Notes under the pieces: generated by a model
Seen by the model: the letters and a program-made list of their open reading frames with translations, nothing else
Database searches by the model: none
What the model was told of the DNA's origin: nothing
Part shown: one piece after another, positions 39,248-48,648 of the stretch
Layout of the letters: the number at the start of each line of letters is the position of its first letter
How positions within the stretch are numbered: position 1 is the first letter of the stretch
Translations under genes and position numbers: made by a program
DNA from: Oscillospiraceae bacterium
GTDB lineage: Bacteria > Bacillota > Clostridia > Oscillospirales > Ruminococcaceae
Length of the DNA: 64,000 nt
NCBI GenBank assembly: GCA_028692035.1
Contig: JAQUYD010000010.1
Span: 1 to 64,000 of the forward strand
Direction of reading: 5' to 3'

Positions 39248-40144
39248 TTGAAAAAAGGATGGACATTGCCGATGAACCGAGCAAAAGGAATTGCCCTGGT
39301 GATTTTATCCGCCGTGATTTTTGGTGTTACCCCAAGTATGGCAAAATACACGTACACCCACGGGTCAAACCCGGTGATGATGACGATGTTTCGCTCTTTG
39401 CTTCCGATTCCGATTATTTTAGCGTTTTTGCTGATCAAAAAGATCCCGCTCAAAATCCCCGCCAAAACGCTGGGAAAGATCAGTGTGATCGCTTTGATCG
39501 GTTCTACGGTTACCTCTATTATGCTCAATGTGTCCTATAATTATATCCCGGTTGGAATGTCTACAACACTGCATTTTGTGTATCCGACCTTTGTATCCAT
39601 TTTATGCTTTTTATTTTATAAAGAGCAGATTGACCGGGCAAAGATCCTCGCGCTGGTGATTTCCAGCGGCGGAATCCTCTGCTTTTTCCAAGGGGGCGCC
39701 AGTGGAAGCATTATAGGAATCCTTTTGGCCCTGGGCTCAGGCATGACCTATGCTTTTTATATGGTGTCAGTGGACAAATGGGGAATCAAGGATATGCACC
39801 CGATGCTGTTTTCTTTTTATACCTGCGTTTTTGTTTCTATTTATACGTTTCTCTACGGCGCCATGACCAATCAAGTAACCTTGGCTTTAACACCTTTGTC
39901 CTGGGTCTATACCCTGATTGTCGCGGTGTCCGTATCGGTGGGGGCCAACGCGTTTTTACAGGTTGGGATCCGTTATACCGGCGCTACCACCTCGGCGATT
40001 TTGAGTATGTTCGAGCCGATCACCAGTGTGGTGTGCGGCGTTTTGGTTCTGCATGAGAGCCTGTCCGGGATGAAATTGCTGGGCTGCGCGCTAATTTTGT
40101 TTGCAGTATACCTGCTGACCCGTAAGCGCACCGTTATCGAATAG
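39248..40144 (+). CDS. EamA-family (DMT) transporter
   Basis: Ten hydrophobic segments in two repeats; ALVILSAVIFGVTPSMAKYTY; TTSAILSMFEPITSVVCGVLVLHE. Confidence 0.9.
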   Translation: MKKGWTLPMNRAKGIALVILSAVIFGVTPSMAKYTYTHGSNPVMMTMFRSLLPIPIILAFLLIKKIPLKIPAKTLGKISVIALIGSTVTSIMLNVSYNYIPVGMSTTLHFVYPTFVSILCFLFYKEQIDRAKILALVISSGGILCFFQGGASGSIIGILLALGSGMTYAFYMVSVDKWGIKDMHPMLFSFYTCVFVSIYTFLYGAMTNQVTLALTPLSWVYTLIVAVSVSVGANAFLQVGIRYTGATTSAILSMFEPITSVVCGVLVLHESLSGMKLLGCALILFAVYLLTRKRTVIE

Positions 40145-40156
40145 CCGGGCGGCGTG

Positions 40157-40318
40157 TCAGTACAAGCCGCTGTTCATAATGTGGCCGGCGCATTCTTGCA
40201 GTTCGCCGAGGGTGGCGATTTCGCCGTAGGCGTCTAGAATAGCCTGCCGGACATAAGGGGGAAGTTCGTTAAAATAGGCATTGATTTGAAAATCCTGGGA
40301 ATACTGTAGATACTCCAT
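40157..40318 (-). CDS. Small protein of 53 aa, unknown function (absent from the ORF track)
   Basis: MEYLQYSQDFQINAYFNELPPYVRQAILDAYGEIATLGELQECAGHIMNSGLY*; SD gaggtgaag 4-5 nt upstream of ATG. Confidence 0.65.
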   Translation of the reverse strand: MEYLQYSQDFQINAYFNELPPYVRQAILDAYGEIATLGELQECAGHIMNSGLY

Positions 40319-40443
40319 TTTTCTTCACCTCGGGTTTATTGTGATCCGAAAGGAAGAAAACAATAATGGAAATTGTTTGCATTTTAGCCTTTTGCATGTT
40401 ATAATAAAAAAGTACTAGTTTAAGGATGCTTTTTTTGTGAAAC

Positions 40444-40460
40444 TACAGCACAGTGCTGTA
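40444..40460. promoter_or_regulatory. 17-bp palindromic candidate operator
   Basis: TACAGCAC-A-GTGCTGTA adjoining TATAAT (40462-40467). Confidence 0.65.
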
Positions 40461-40489
40461 TTATAATTAGGTTTTAGGAGGTTATGACC

Positions 40490-40672
40490 ATGGAAGTAAA
40501 AGAAAAAGTATTACAAGTAATGCGTGAGGCCGGCAAGCCTGTTTCCGCCGGCGAGGTGGAAAAACTGTCCGGATTGGATCGGAAAGAGATTGATAAAGCA
40601 TTTAAGGATCTGAAAAAAGAAGAGGCTATCGTTTCTCCCGTCCGCTGCAAATGGGAACCTGCAAATCAATAA
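40490..40672 (+). CDS. Small winged-helix DNA-binding protein (60 aa)
   Basis: MEVKEKVLQVMREAGKPVSAGEVEKLSGLDRKEIDKAFKDLKKEEAIVSPVRCKWEPANQ. Confidence 0.75.
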   Translation: MEVKEKVLQVMREAGKPVSAGEVEKLSGLDRKEIDKAFKDLKKEEAIVSPVRCKWEPANQ

Positions 40673-40678
40673 GCAATT

Positions 40679-40710
40679 AAAAACAGCCGCTAGAAAGCGG
40701 CTGTTTTTTT
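40679..40710 (+). terminator. Terminator after the winged-helix gene
   Basis: aaaacagccgct-agaa-agcggctgttttttt. Confidence 0.9.
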
Positions 40711-40725
40711 ACGTAAAAAGGATTG

Positions 40726-41343
40726 CTAGGAAAGATTTTTCTGCCCGCTGGACAGAAGGTATTCCCCTAGCTTTTCAATCTGCTCCAGGATGATGATCCG
40801 TGGCTTTTCCAGTGGCAGGCTGCTTTCATATTCCCAAAGGACGTACTGCCGGTACCGTTCCAGCAAAGAAGCAGGCAGGCCGTTGATTGCTTTGGGGCGG
40901 GCCAGCGCCAGTAGGGGGCATACCGCTTCGTGCCACCAAGAGGATTGCATCAGGGCTCGGTCAAAACGGAAGCACTCGGTCCAACCGGGATCATACCCGC
41001 CGGATCCGTTTGGACCCAGATTTGCCGCTTGGAACCAAATTTCTTGGTGAAAGTGGCGATCCCATAAAATATCCGTCAGGATGTGCACAGCGTACCCTGC
41101 TAACAGGGGAAGATCTACAGTCCCTTGGGCACTGTGGTAAAAGGCGGATACGTTTTCTTCCCACTGGTCGAGATCTGCTGCCCGAAGGTGGGCGTGCCAC
41201 CGGGTGGCTTTATCGGCAAATCCGTCCAGATTGACGCAGTCCGGCGCGACACAGCCCAGATAAAAAGCAGGCTCTTCCAAAAAAGAAGCGTGTTTTTGGG
41301 CATAGCGCCACCCTGTGTACAGATGAATCATACAGGATGCCAT
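40726..41343 (-). CDS. Zinc-dependent phospholipase C-like protein
   Basis: MASCMIHLYTGWRYAQ...FYLGCVAPDCVN...YAVHILTDILWDRHFHQE; SD aaaggag. Confidence 0.75.
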   Translation of the reverse strand: MASCMIHLYTGWRYAQKHASFLEEPAFYLGCVAPDCVNLDGFADKATRWHAHLRAADLDQWEENVSAFYHSAQGTVDLPLLAGYAVHILTDILWDRHFHQEIWFQAANLGPNGSGGYDPGWTECFRFDRALMQSSWWHEAVCPLLALARPKAINGLPASLLERYRQYVLWEYESSLPLEKPRIIILEQIEKLGEYLLSSGQKNLS

Positions 41344-41360
41344 AGGCGCTCCTTTCCGAA

Positions 41361-41394
41361 GAAAATCCCCCGTCAAAAGCGGGGGATTTCTGTT
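41361..41394 (-). terminator. Terminator after guaB
   Basis: aaatcccccgctttt/gacgggggatttt on the minus strand. Confidence 0.75.
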
Positions 41395-41410
41395 TGATTA
41401 AAAAGTGGGA

Positions 41411-42916
41411 TTACTTGGTCATTTTATTGTTATCTTTTAAGACCACATCGTGAGCGCCACCCTCTACGATACTGGTGGCGGAAACCGTTGTGATTTTGGC
41501 CTTTTCCTGCATTTCGGGAATGGATAACGCGCCGCAGTTGCACATGGTGGAGCGAACCTTATATAAGGTGAGGTTCAGGTTGTCCTTTAAAGAACCGGCA
41601 TAGGGGACGTAGGAATCGACGCCTTCTTCAAAGGAAAGTTTTGCCTCGCCGCCTAAATCGTAACGCTGCCAGTTTCTGGCACGGCTGGAACCCTCGCCCC
41701 AATATTCTTTCATGTAGTTGCCGTTGATCATGACCTTGTTGGTGGGGCTTTCGTCAAACCGGGAGAAATAACGGCCCAGCATGATGAAGTCCGCGCCCAT
41801 CGCCAGCGCTAAGGTGACATGATAGTCGTGGACGATGCCGCCGTCGGAGCAGACCGGGACATAGATGCCAGTTCGAGCATAATACTCGTCCCGGGCTTTG
41901 GCCACTTCAATCAGCGCGGTTGCCTGCCCGCGGCCAATGCCCTTTTGCTCGCGGGTGATGCAGATGGAGCCACCGCCGATGCCAACTTTGACAAAGTCCG
42001 CACCTGCCTCAGCCAAGAACAAAAAGCCCTCCCGGTCAACGACGTTTCCAGCGCCGATTTTGACGGAATCACCGTATTTGGCGCGGGCCCAGTCCAAGGT
42101 GCGTTTCTGCCATTCGGAAAAGCCTTCGGAGGAGTCGATGCACAGCACGTCTGCACCGGCCTCGACCAGGGCAGGGATGCGCTCTTCGTAGTCGCGGGTG
42201 TTGATGCCGGCGCCAACTACATAGCGTTTAGAAGAATCCAGCAGCTCCAGCGGGTTTTCTTTATGGGAATCGTAATCCTTTCGGAACACCATGTACAAAA
42301 GCCGCTGATTGTCATCGATGACCGGCAGGCTATTGAGCTTATGGTCCCAGATGATGTTGTTGGCCTCTTTTAATGTGGTGCCTTCTTTCGCATAGATCAG
42401 ATTTTCAAAAGGGGTCATGAATTCTGCGACTTTGGTGGCGGGATCCATCCGGCTGACCCGGTAGTCCCGGCTGGTGACAATGCCCAGCAGTTTTCCTTCG
42501 GCGGTGCCGTCATCGGTGACGGCCACGGTGGAATGGTTGGTTTTTGCCTTTAAATCCAGAACGTCCTGCAAAGTCTGATCGGGACGGATATTGGAATCGC
42601 TGCGGACAAATCCCGCTTTGTAGTTTTTGACCCGAGATACCATGGCCGCTTCGTCCTTGATAGACTGGGAGCCATAGATAAACGAGATGCCGCCCTCGCG
42701 CGCCAACGCGATGGCCATTTTTTCACCGGAAACGGCCTGCATAATCGCGGACACCAACGGGATATTCATGGTGAGCGCCGGCTCTTCTCCCTTTTTGAAT
42801 TTAACGACTGGAGTCTTTAAACTCACATTGTGGGGAACACACTCCGAGGAGGAATAACCGGGAATCAAAAGATACTCACTAAAGGTACGGGAAGGCTCTT
42901 CGTAAAAAAATGCCAT
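41411..42916 (-). CDS. guaB: IMP dehydrogenase
   Basis: [62 protein letters not shown] domains. Confidence 0.96.
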   Translation of the reverse strand: MAFFYEEPSRTFSEYLLIPGYSSSECVPHNVSLKTPVVKFKKGEEPALTMNIPLVSAIMQAVSGEKMAIALAREGGISFIYGSQSIKDEAAMVSRVKNYKAGFVRSDSNIRPDQTLQDVLDLKAKTNHSTVAVTDDGTAEGKLLGIVTSRDYRVSRMDPATKVAEFMTPFENLIYAKEGTTLKEANNIIWDHKLNSLPVIDDNQRLLYMVFRKDYDSHKENPLELLDSSKRYVVGAGINTRDYEERIPALVEAGADVLCIDSSEGFSEWQKRTLDWARAKYGDSVKIGAGNVVDREGFLFLAEAGADFVKVGIGGGSICITREQKGIGRGQATALIEVAKARDEYYARTGIYVPVCSDGGIVHDYHVTLALAMGADFIMLGRYFSRFDESPTNKVMINGNYMKEYWGEGSSRARNWQRYDLGGEAKLSFEEGVDSYVPYAGSLKDNLNLTLYKVRSTMCNCGALSIPEMQEKAKITTVSATSIVEGGAHDVVLKDNNKMTK

Positions 42917-42997
42917 AGATTTCCATTCTCCTATCCGCTGAAAACAGCTCTGATGATCCTTTTTTGCCCTGCCTGCTACATTTTTATGTTACCTTGT

Positions 42998-43026
42998 ATT
43001 ATAGGAAAAACGGCGAAAAAAGTCAA
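42998..43026 (-). promoter_or_regulatory. guaB promoter
   Basis: Minus strand TTGACT, 17-nt spacer, TATAAT. Confidence 0.75.
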
Positions 43027-43139
43027 CCGCCGTCGCCAGCTCTTTTTGCCGTTTTTTTACGGATTATTCATCGTTTTTCGGGCATTTGTGATATGATAAA
43101 AGAGAGAAACTGCTGTTTTCAGCAGGCGGGAGGCTGGGT

Positions 43140-43843
43140 ATGTCTGCTTTTGTAACGCTCCAGGATGTTGTAAAAGAATATAAGATGGGCGAAGTGACCA
43201 TCACGGCAGCGGGCGGTGTGAATTTTGAAATCGAAAAAGGGGAGTTCTGCGTCATTGTGGGTCCCTCCGGCGCGGGGAAAACCACCGTACTGAATATTTT
43301 AGGCGGGATGGATAGCTGTACCCGCGGCAAGGTGATTGTAGATGGAAAGGACATCAGCGCCCTTTCTCCCAAAGAACTGATCAGTTACCGCCGCTTTGAC
43401 ATCGGCTTTGTGTCCAGTTTTACAATCTGGTGCAGAACTTGACGGCGTAAGAAAATGTGGAGCTGGCGTCCCAGATTTGCAGAGACCCCATCGACGCGGC
43501 GCAAATTTTGGAAGAAGTGGGGCTGGGGGGGCGGCTGAACAATTTTCCTGCGCAGCTTTCCGGCGGTGAGCAGCAGCGGGTGGCCATTGCCAGGGCGTTG
43601 GCCAAGCGGCCCAAGCTGCTTTTGTGCGACGAACCCACCGGCGCGCTGGACTATTTGACCGGTAAGAGCATTTTAAAACTGCTGCAGGACACCTGCCGTA
43701 AAAGTGGCACCACTGTGGTGGTCATCACCCACAACTCGGCGCTGACCCCCATGGCGGACCGGATTATCCGCATTAAAAACGCACGGGTGGAATCGATGGA
43801 AAAGAACATCCATATCGTACCGGTGGAGGCGATCGAATGGTGA
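43140..43843 (+). pseudogene. ABC transporter ATP-binding protein (MacB/LolD type), disrupted by a 1-bp deletion and an in-frame TAA
   Basis: Walker A GPSGAGKTTVLN in 43140..43442; signature [16 protein letters not shown] and [17 protein letters not shown] in 43457..43843; restored [21 protein letters not shown]. Confidence 0.88.
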
Positions 43844-46800
43844 GCAATTCGCGCCGCAAGAGGGCAGGCAACGCCTTTGCAAAAGATGTTTTCCGGGAAA
43901 TTTTCAAGACGAAAAACCGCTTTCTGTCGATTTTTCTCATTGTGGCTATCGGCGTCGGTTTTTTCGCGGGTCTGACTGCTTCCGGCCCGGACATGAAACT
44001 GACCGGCGACACTTATTTTGACGACCAGAATCTCAGCGATTTCCGGTTGGTGTCCACCCTGGGTTTTACAGATCAGGACGTTCAGGCTCTCCGCGCAGCC
44101 CAAGGGGTTCAATCGGTTGTGCCTGGCCATTGGGTGGATACGGTGTTGCAGGTTGATGGCGATAGTGAAGTGGTCAAGGCCATGGGTTATGACTTTGACA
44201 AACTGGCGGCGGGAAACGCCGATATGGTAAATATCCCGGTGTTGCTGGAGGGTCGGTTCCCCCAATCCCCGGACGAATGTGTGGTGGAGGCGACAGGGGA
44301 GATCCTAGGCGTGACCTTTCAGCTAGGGGAAACGATCACCCTGGCCTCCGGGAAAACGGATGCCGATTTGACCGACACGTTGGCAAGCGATCGGTTTACC
44401 ATCGTCGGAATCATTCAAAGCCCCTTGTATATCAGCATTGACCGGGGGACCTCCTCCATCGGCAGTGGCAAAGTCAATGCGTTTATTATGGTGCCGAACG
44501 AGGCTTTTTTAGAGGATTATTATACTGAAATCTACCTGCGGATCGATGGGGGGGCGGGCCTTTCCTCCTATTCAGAAGAATATCGGCAGAAAATCGAGGA
44601 GCTGACGCCGGTCTTAAAGAAGATGGGCGAGGAGCGGGCACAGATCCGCTTGGAAGAAGTCCGGGAAGAGGCTGGCGAGAAGATCGCAGACGCCCAGAAG
44701 GAGCTGGACGATGGGATCGTGACCCAGCAGCAGGAGCTGGCGGACGCCCGGCAGAAGCTGGACGATGCCCGGCAAGAATTGAGTGACGGAGAGCGGAAGC
44801 TGGCAGACGCCACACAGGAATATTACGACTCTATCGCTGAGGCCGAACAGCAGATTGCGGATGCCCGGCAGGAATTGCGCGATGGAGAGCAGGAATACGC
44901 GTCTGGCCTGCGGGAGTATGAAAAAGGGGAGGCGGCTTTTGAAAAAGCCCAGGCCCAGGCGCTGCCACAAATCGAGGCGGCTGAAGCTACGCTGATCCAG
45001 ATGGAGCAGAATCTGACCCAGGGGCAGGCGCAGTATGAGCAGATCCGCGCGTTGGTTCCCAGCGTGAGTACGTTATCGGCCACCTTGTCCAACCCCGCGG
45101 CGGATCCGGCGGGAACGGCGCAGATGATCGGGCAGCTCTCCGCCTTGGCCCAAGCCGATCCGGCCCAAAGCTGGGCCGAGGATCTGGCGGATTATTTATC
45201 GGCCCCTGCGGCGATGACGCCGCAGGACAATGCCTATCATCTAGCGGTTGTCCGGCAGGTCAATCAGGAACTGGATAAACAAAATACGGCGCTCCAAGAA
45301 GGCCGTGTGCAGCTGAATGAGGGCAAAGACCAGCTGGCAAGCCAGAAAAAGAAACTGGCCGCCGCCGACAGCCAGCTGACCGATGCGGCGGAGCACTTAA
45401 AAAAGGCCCGCCGGACGCTGGACGACGGCTGGACGGAGCTAGCCGAAAAAGAAAAAGAGTTCCAAGACGGCAAAGCCGATGGCTGGCAGGAGCTCCTCGA
45501 CGCTAGGCAGAAGTTGGCCGACGGCAGGATTGAACTGGTTGACGGGGAACAGGAATACGAAGAGGGCAAAGCAGAATCCGATCAGGAGATTGCAGACGCC
45601 CAGAAAGATTTGGATCAGGCAAAAAAAGATCTGGCAGAGCTGGAGACACCAGAATGGTATGTTCTGGACCGGACGGATTATCCCGGTCATTCGGATTTCG
45701 GAGAGGATTCTGGCCGGATCGCCGCCATTGCGCGGGTGTTCCCGGTGTTTTTCCTGCTGGTGGCAGCATTGGTTTGCCTAACCACCATGACCCGCATGGT
45801 GGAGGAACAGCGCACGCAGGTCGGCACCCTGAAAGCGCTTGGCTATCGGTCCGGCGCCATTATGTCCAAGTTTTTGATCTATGCGCTGGTGGCGACGGTG
45901 GCAGGCAGCGTTGCGGGATTGGCCGTTGGTATGTACCTGTTCCCGACGGTGATTTACAACGCCTATGGCATCCTTTACACAATGATTCCAGCCCGAACGC
46001 CCTTCCGGATGGGGATTGCTGCGGCGTCGACCTTTGCCGCCGCGGCGACGGTACTGGCGACGGTGCTGTTTTCCTGCGGGCGTGAAATGATGGAACAGCC
46101 CGCTTCGCTGATGCGGCCTAAGGCGCCGAAGGTGGGCAAACGGGTGTTGCTGGAACGGATCGGATTGATCTGGAACCGCCTGTCCTTTAGCCATAAAGTG
46201 ACTTTCCGCAACCTATTCCGCTACAAAAAACGGATGCTAATGACGGTGGTTGGCATTGCGGGCTGCAGCGCGTTAATGCTTACCGGCTTTGGCATGTACG
46301 ATTCGATCCGGGACATTGTAGGCATCCAGTTTGGCGAACTGTATCATTACGACTTGACTACCGTCCTTCAGGATGATCTGTCCGATGACAACTGGGCGCA
46401 GGTGGATGAGGTTTTGCGTGGCGATTTGCAAATTATCCAGTCCATAAACCTGCGGCAGGAGTCGCTGGAGATCAAGGCGGACAGCGGGAAAAGTTACAAT
46501 TTATATCTGTTTGTACCAGAGGATCCGGCGCAGCTGGATGCCTTTATCACCCTGCGGACAAGAACGGAGCACACGCCGTTGTCCCTGCCCGAGGAGGGCG
46601 TGATCCTCACCGAAAAAGCCGCAAACTTTTTGGGCGTTCAGGCGGGGGACAGTATAACGGTAACCGATGTGGATCACCGGGCCTACACGGTTGAGGTGGC
46701 AGCGATAACGGAGCATTATACCAGCCATTATCTGTATATGACGCCGCAGGCATATGAACAGTGTTTTGGCAAAGCGCCTATTTACAATATGGTCCAGTCG

Positions 46801-47328
46801 ATTTTGGCTGAACCGGGGTCGCAAGCGCAGGATCAGCTGATCCAGAAGCTGGTTGCAACCGATGGGGTGCTGGCAGTATCCGATACCTCCACCATTAAGG
46901 ATCAGTTTAAGGATATGATCCACAGCATGACCTATGTCATGCTGGTGCTGATTATTTCTGCCGGCGCACTGGCCGTGGTGGTGCTGTACAATCTTTCCAA
47001 CATCAACATCACCGAGCGGATCCGGGAGATCGCGACCATTAAGGTGCTGGGATTTTATGACCGGGAGGTGTCCGCCTATATCTACCGGGAGAATATTCTG
47101 CTGACCTTGATGGGCACCATAGCGGGATTGGGGCTGGGCGTGCTGCTGCACCATTATGTCGTGATCACAGCGGAAACCGATATTGTGATGTTCGGCCGGA
47201 CAGTCAAATGGGCAAGTTTTGTCTTTTCGGCCGCATTGACCCTGGCGTTCTCCATGCTGGTCAACATCGTTATGCACTTTAAGCTGAAAAAGGTTGATAT
47301 GGTCGAATCGCTGAAATCCATCGAGTGA
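43837..47328 (+). CDS. FtsX-type ABC permease with long extracytoplasmic coiled-coil insertion
   Basis: 1163 aa; repeats such as DARQKLDDARQELSDGERKLADATQEYYDS; FtsX segments VCLTTMTRMVEEQRTQVGTLKALGYRSGAIMSKF. Confidence 0.92.
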   Translation: MVSNSRRKRAGNAFAKDVFREIFKTKNRFLSIFLIVAIGVGFFAGLTASGPDMKLTGDTYFDDQNLSDFRLVSTLGFTDQDVQALRAAQGVQSVVPGHWVDTVLQVDGDSEVVKAMGYDFDKLAAGNADMVNIPVLLEGRFPQSPDECVVEATGEILGVTFQLGETITLASGKTDADLTDTLASDRFTIVGIIQSPLYISIDRGTSSIGSGKVNAFIMVPNEAFLEDYYTEIYLRIDGGAGLSSYSEEYRQKIEELTPVLKKMGEERAQIRLEEVREEAGEKIADAQKELDDGIVTQQQELADARQKLDDARQELSDGERKLADATQEYYDSIAEAEQQIADARQELRDGEQEYASGLREYEKGEAAFEKAQAQALPQIEAAEATLIQMEQNLTQGQAQYEQIRALVPSVSTLSATLSNPAADPAGTAQMIGQLSALAQADPAQSWAEDLADYLSAPAAMTPQDNAYHLAVVRQVNQELDKQNTALQEGRVQLNEGKDQLASQKKKLAAADSQLTDAAEHLKKARRTLDDGWTELAEKEKEFQDGKADGWQELLDARQKLADGRIELVDGEQEYEEGKAESDQEIADAQKDLDQAKKDLAELETPEWYVLDRTDYPGHSDFGEDSGRIAAIARVFPVFFLLVAALVCLTTMTRMVEEQRTQVGTLKALGYRSGAIMSKFLIYALVATVAGSVAGLAVGMYLFPTVIYNAYGILYTMIPARTPFRMGIAAASTFAAAATVLATVLFSCGREMMEQPASLMRPKAPKVGKRVLLERIGLIWNRLSFSHKVTFRNLFRYKKRMLMTVVGIAGCSALMLTGFGMYDSIRDIVGIQFGELYHYDLTTVLQDDLSDDNWAQVDEVLRGDLQIIQSINLRQESLEIKADSGKSYNLYLFVPEDPAQLDAFITLRTRTEHTPLSLPEEGVILTEKAANFLGVQAGDSITVTDVDHRAYTVEVAAITEHYTSHYLYMTPQAYEQCFGKAPIYNMVQSILAEPGSQAQDQLIQKLVATDGVLAVSDTSTIKDQFKDMIHSMTYVMLVLIISAGALAVVVLYNLSNINITERIREIATIKVLGFYDREVSAYIYRENILLTLMGTIAGLGLGVLLHHYVVITAETDIVMFGRTVKWASFVFSAALTLAFSMLVNIVMHFKLKKVDMVESLKSIE

Positions 47329-47413
47329 TTGCAATAAAATGGACACATTCCTGCACTTATTTAGCAAAGGGACGCGGAAAACGTTTTGATACGCACAAAT
47401 AAGGAGGGTTTTT

Positions 47414-48367
47414 ATGAAACAAAGAATGTTACTGGTGGTTCTCTGTGGGATTTTGTTGTTTTCCATGCTGACCGGCTGCAGCGCAGTCGGTATGGCGGAC
47501 AAATCCAATTCTACGGCGGCGTATACGCCTATGGCACAGGGCGAAAACGAATTGGTGCAACAGGATACGGACACGGGGGAGGCGGGTTTTTCAGCCTCTA
47601 GCGCGATGGCACCGGCGAATCTTTCGGTGGACCGAAAGATCATCTGGACGGTGGATATGGAGGTGGAGACGCTGACCTTTGACGCCTTCCTTTCCAGTTT
47701 GGAAGAGGCGGTCCAGACATTTGGCGGATATATGGAAGGCTCCTCAATCAGCGGCGACTCCATCCAGTATACCTCCAACCGTTATGGCACGCTGACCATT
47801 CGGATCCCATCGGGCAAGCTGGACGATTTCCTATCCCAAGTCGGCCAAATCGGCACCGTGACCTACACCAACAAATCCTCTGAAGATGTAACCCTCGATT
47901 ATGTGGATATAGAGTCCCGGATCGCAACGCTAAAGGTCGAACAGGAACGGCTGTTGGCGCTGCTGGAATCGGCACAGGATTTGGAATCGGTTATCCAGCT
48001 AGAAAGCCGGCTGTCGGAGGTTCGTTATCAGCTGGAAAGCTATACGTCCACCCAGAACCGCTATGATAGCCTGATTGATTATAGCACAGTCTCCTTGTCG
48101 GTGCGGGAGGTGCAGCGGGTGACCGCCGTTCATGACCAGTCGGTGGGGCAGCGCATTGCCGCCGGATGGTCGGAAACCATATACCAGTTAAAAAATGGCG
48201 TTGTGGATTTCTTTGTATGGTTTGTGGTCAATTTGCCATATCTGCTGATTTGGGCGTTGTTTGCCGGGCTTATCCTTTGGTTCTGTTTGCGCTATACGAA
48301 AAAGCGCCGGTCTCAAAAAACAGATTCCAGGCCGACGGGCCCGAATCCGCCGGCGCCAGGAAAATAG
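47414..48367 (+). CDS. DUF4349-like lipoprotein
   Basis: Lipobox LTGCSAV; RKIIWTVDMEVETLTFDAFLSSLEEAVQTFGGYMEGSS; coiled coil; C-terminal TM. Confidence 0.85.
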   Translation: MKQRMLLVVLCGILLFSMLTGCSAVGMADKSNSTAAYTPMAQGENELVQQDTDTGEAGFSASSAMAPANLSVDRKIIWTVDMEVETLTFDAFLSSLEEAVQTFGGYMEGSSISGDSIQYTSNRYGTLTIRIPSGKLDDFLSQVGQIGTVTYTNKSSEDVTLDYVDIESRIATLKVEQERLLALLESAQDLESVIQLESRLSEVRYQLESYTSTQNRYDSLIDYSTVSLSVREVQRVTAVHDQSVGQRIAAGWSETIYQLKNGVVDFFVWFVVNLPYLLIWALFAGLILWFCLRYTKKRRSQKTDSRPTGPNPPAPGK

Positions 48368-48378
48368 TGTGGAAATTC

Positions 48379-48410
48379 AAAAAGGACGGCGAATTTTCGC
48401 CGTCCTTTTT
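48379..48410 (+). terminator. Terminator after the DUF4349-like gene
   Basis: aaaaaggacggcgaa-ttttcgccgtccttttt. Confidence 0.9.
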
Positions 48411-48648
48411 GATGACGAAGACCAATAAAACCTTGTTTTTCGACAAAAAATAGAGTATACTGAAAGAAAATATAGATAAAATGCAAAAAAATTGGACGGG
48501 AAAGGCGCTTTCCATTCCTGTTGGTTCTGCTCCCCAAAGATCAAATCATAATCGGTGGGTTCTTGTTTTACGGGCGGCTCCCGCTGCTGCGTTTTGCACG
48601 GTTGATTCCTGGACGTTTGCCAAAAGGAAGAAATGTCGAGTTTAGGAA

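Noticed and set aside
46501-47778. 425-aa minus-strand ORF
   Set aside because: Antisense to the FtsX permease and DUF4349-like gene; Cys/His-rich, no motif
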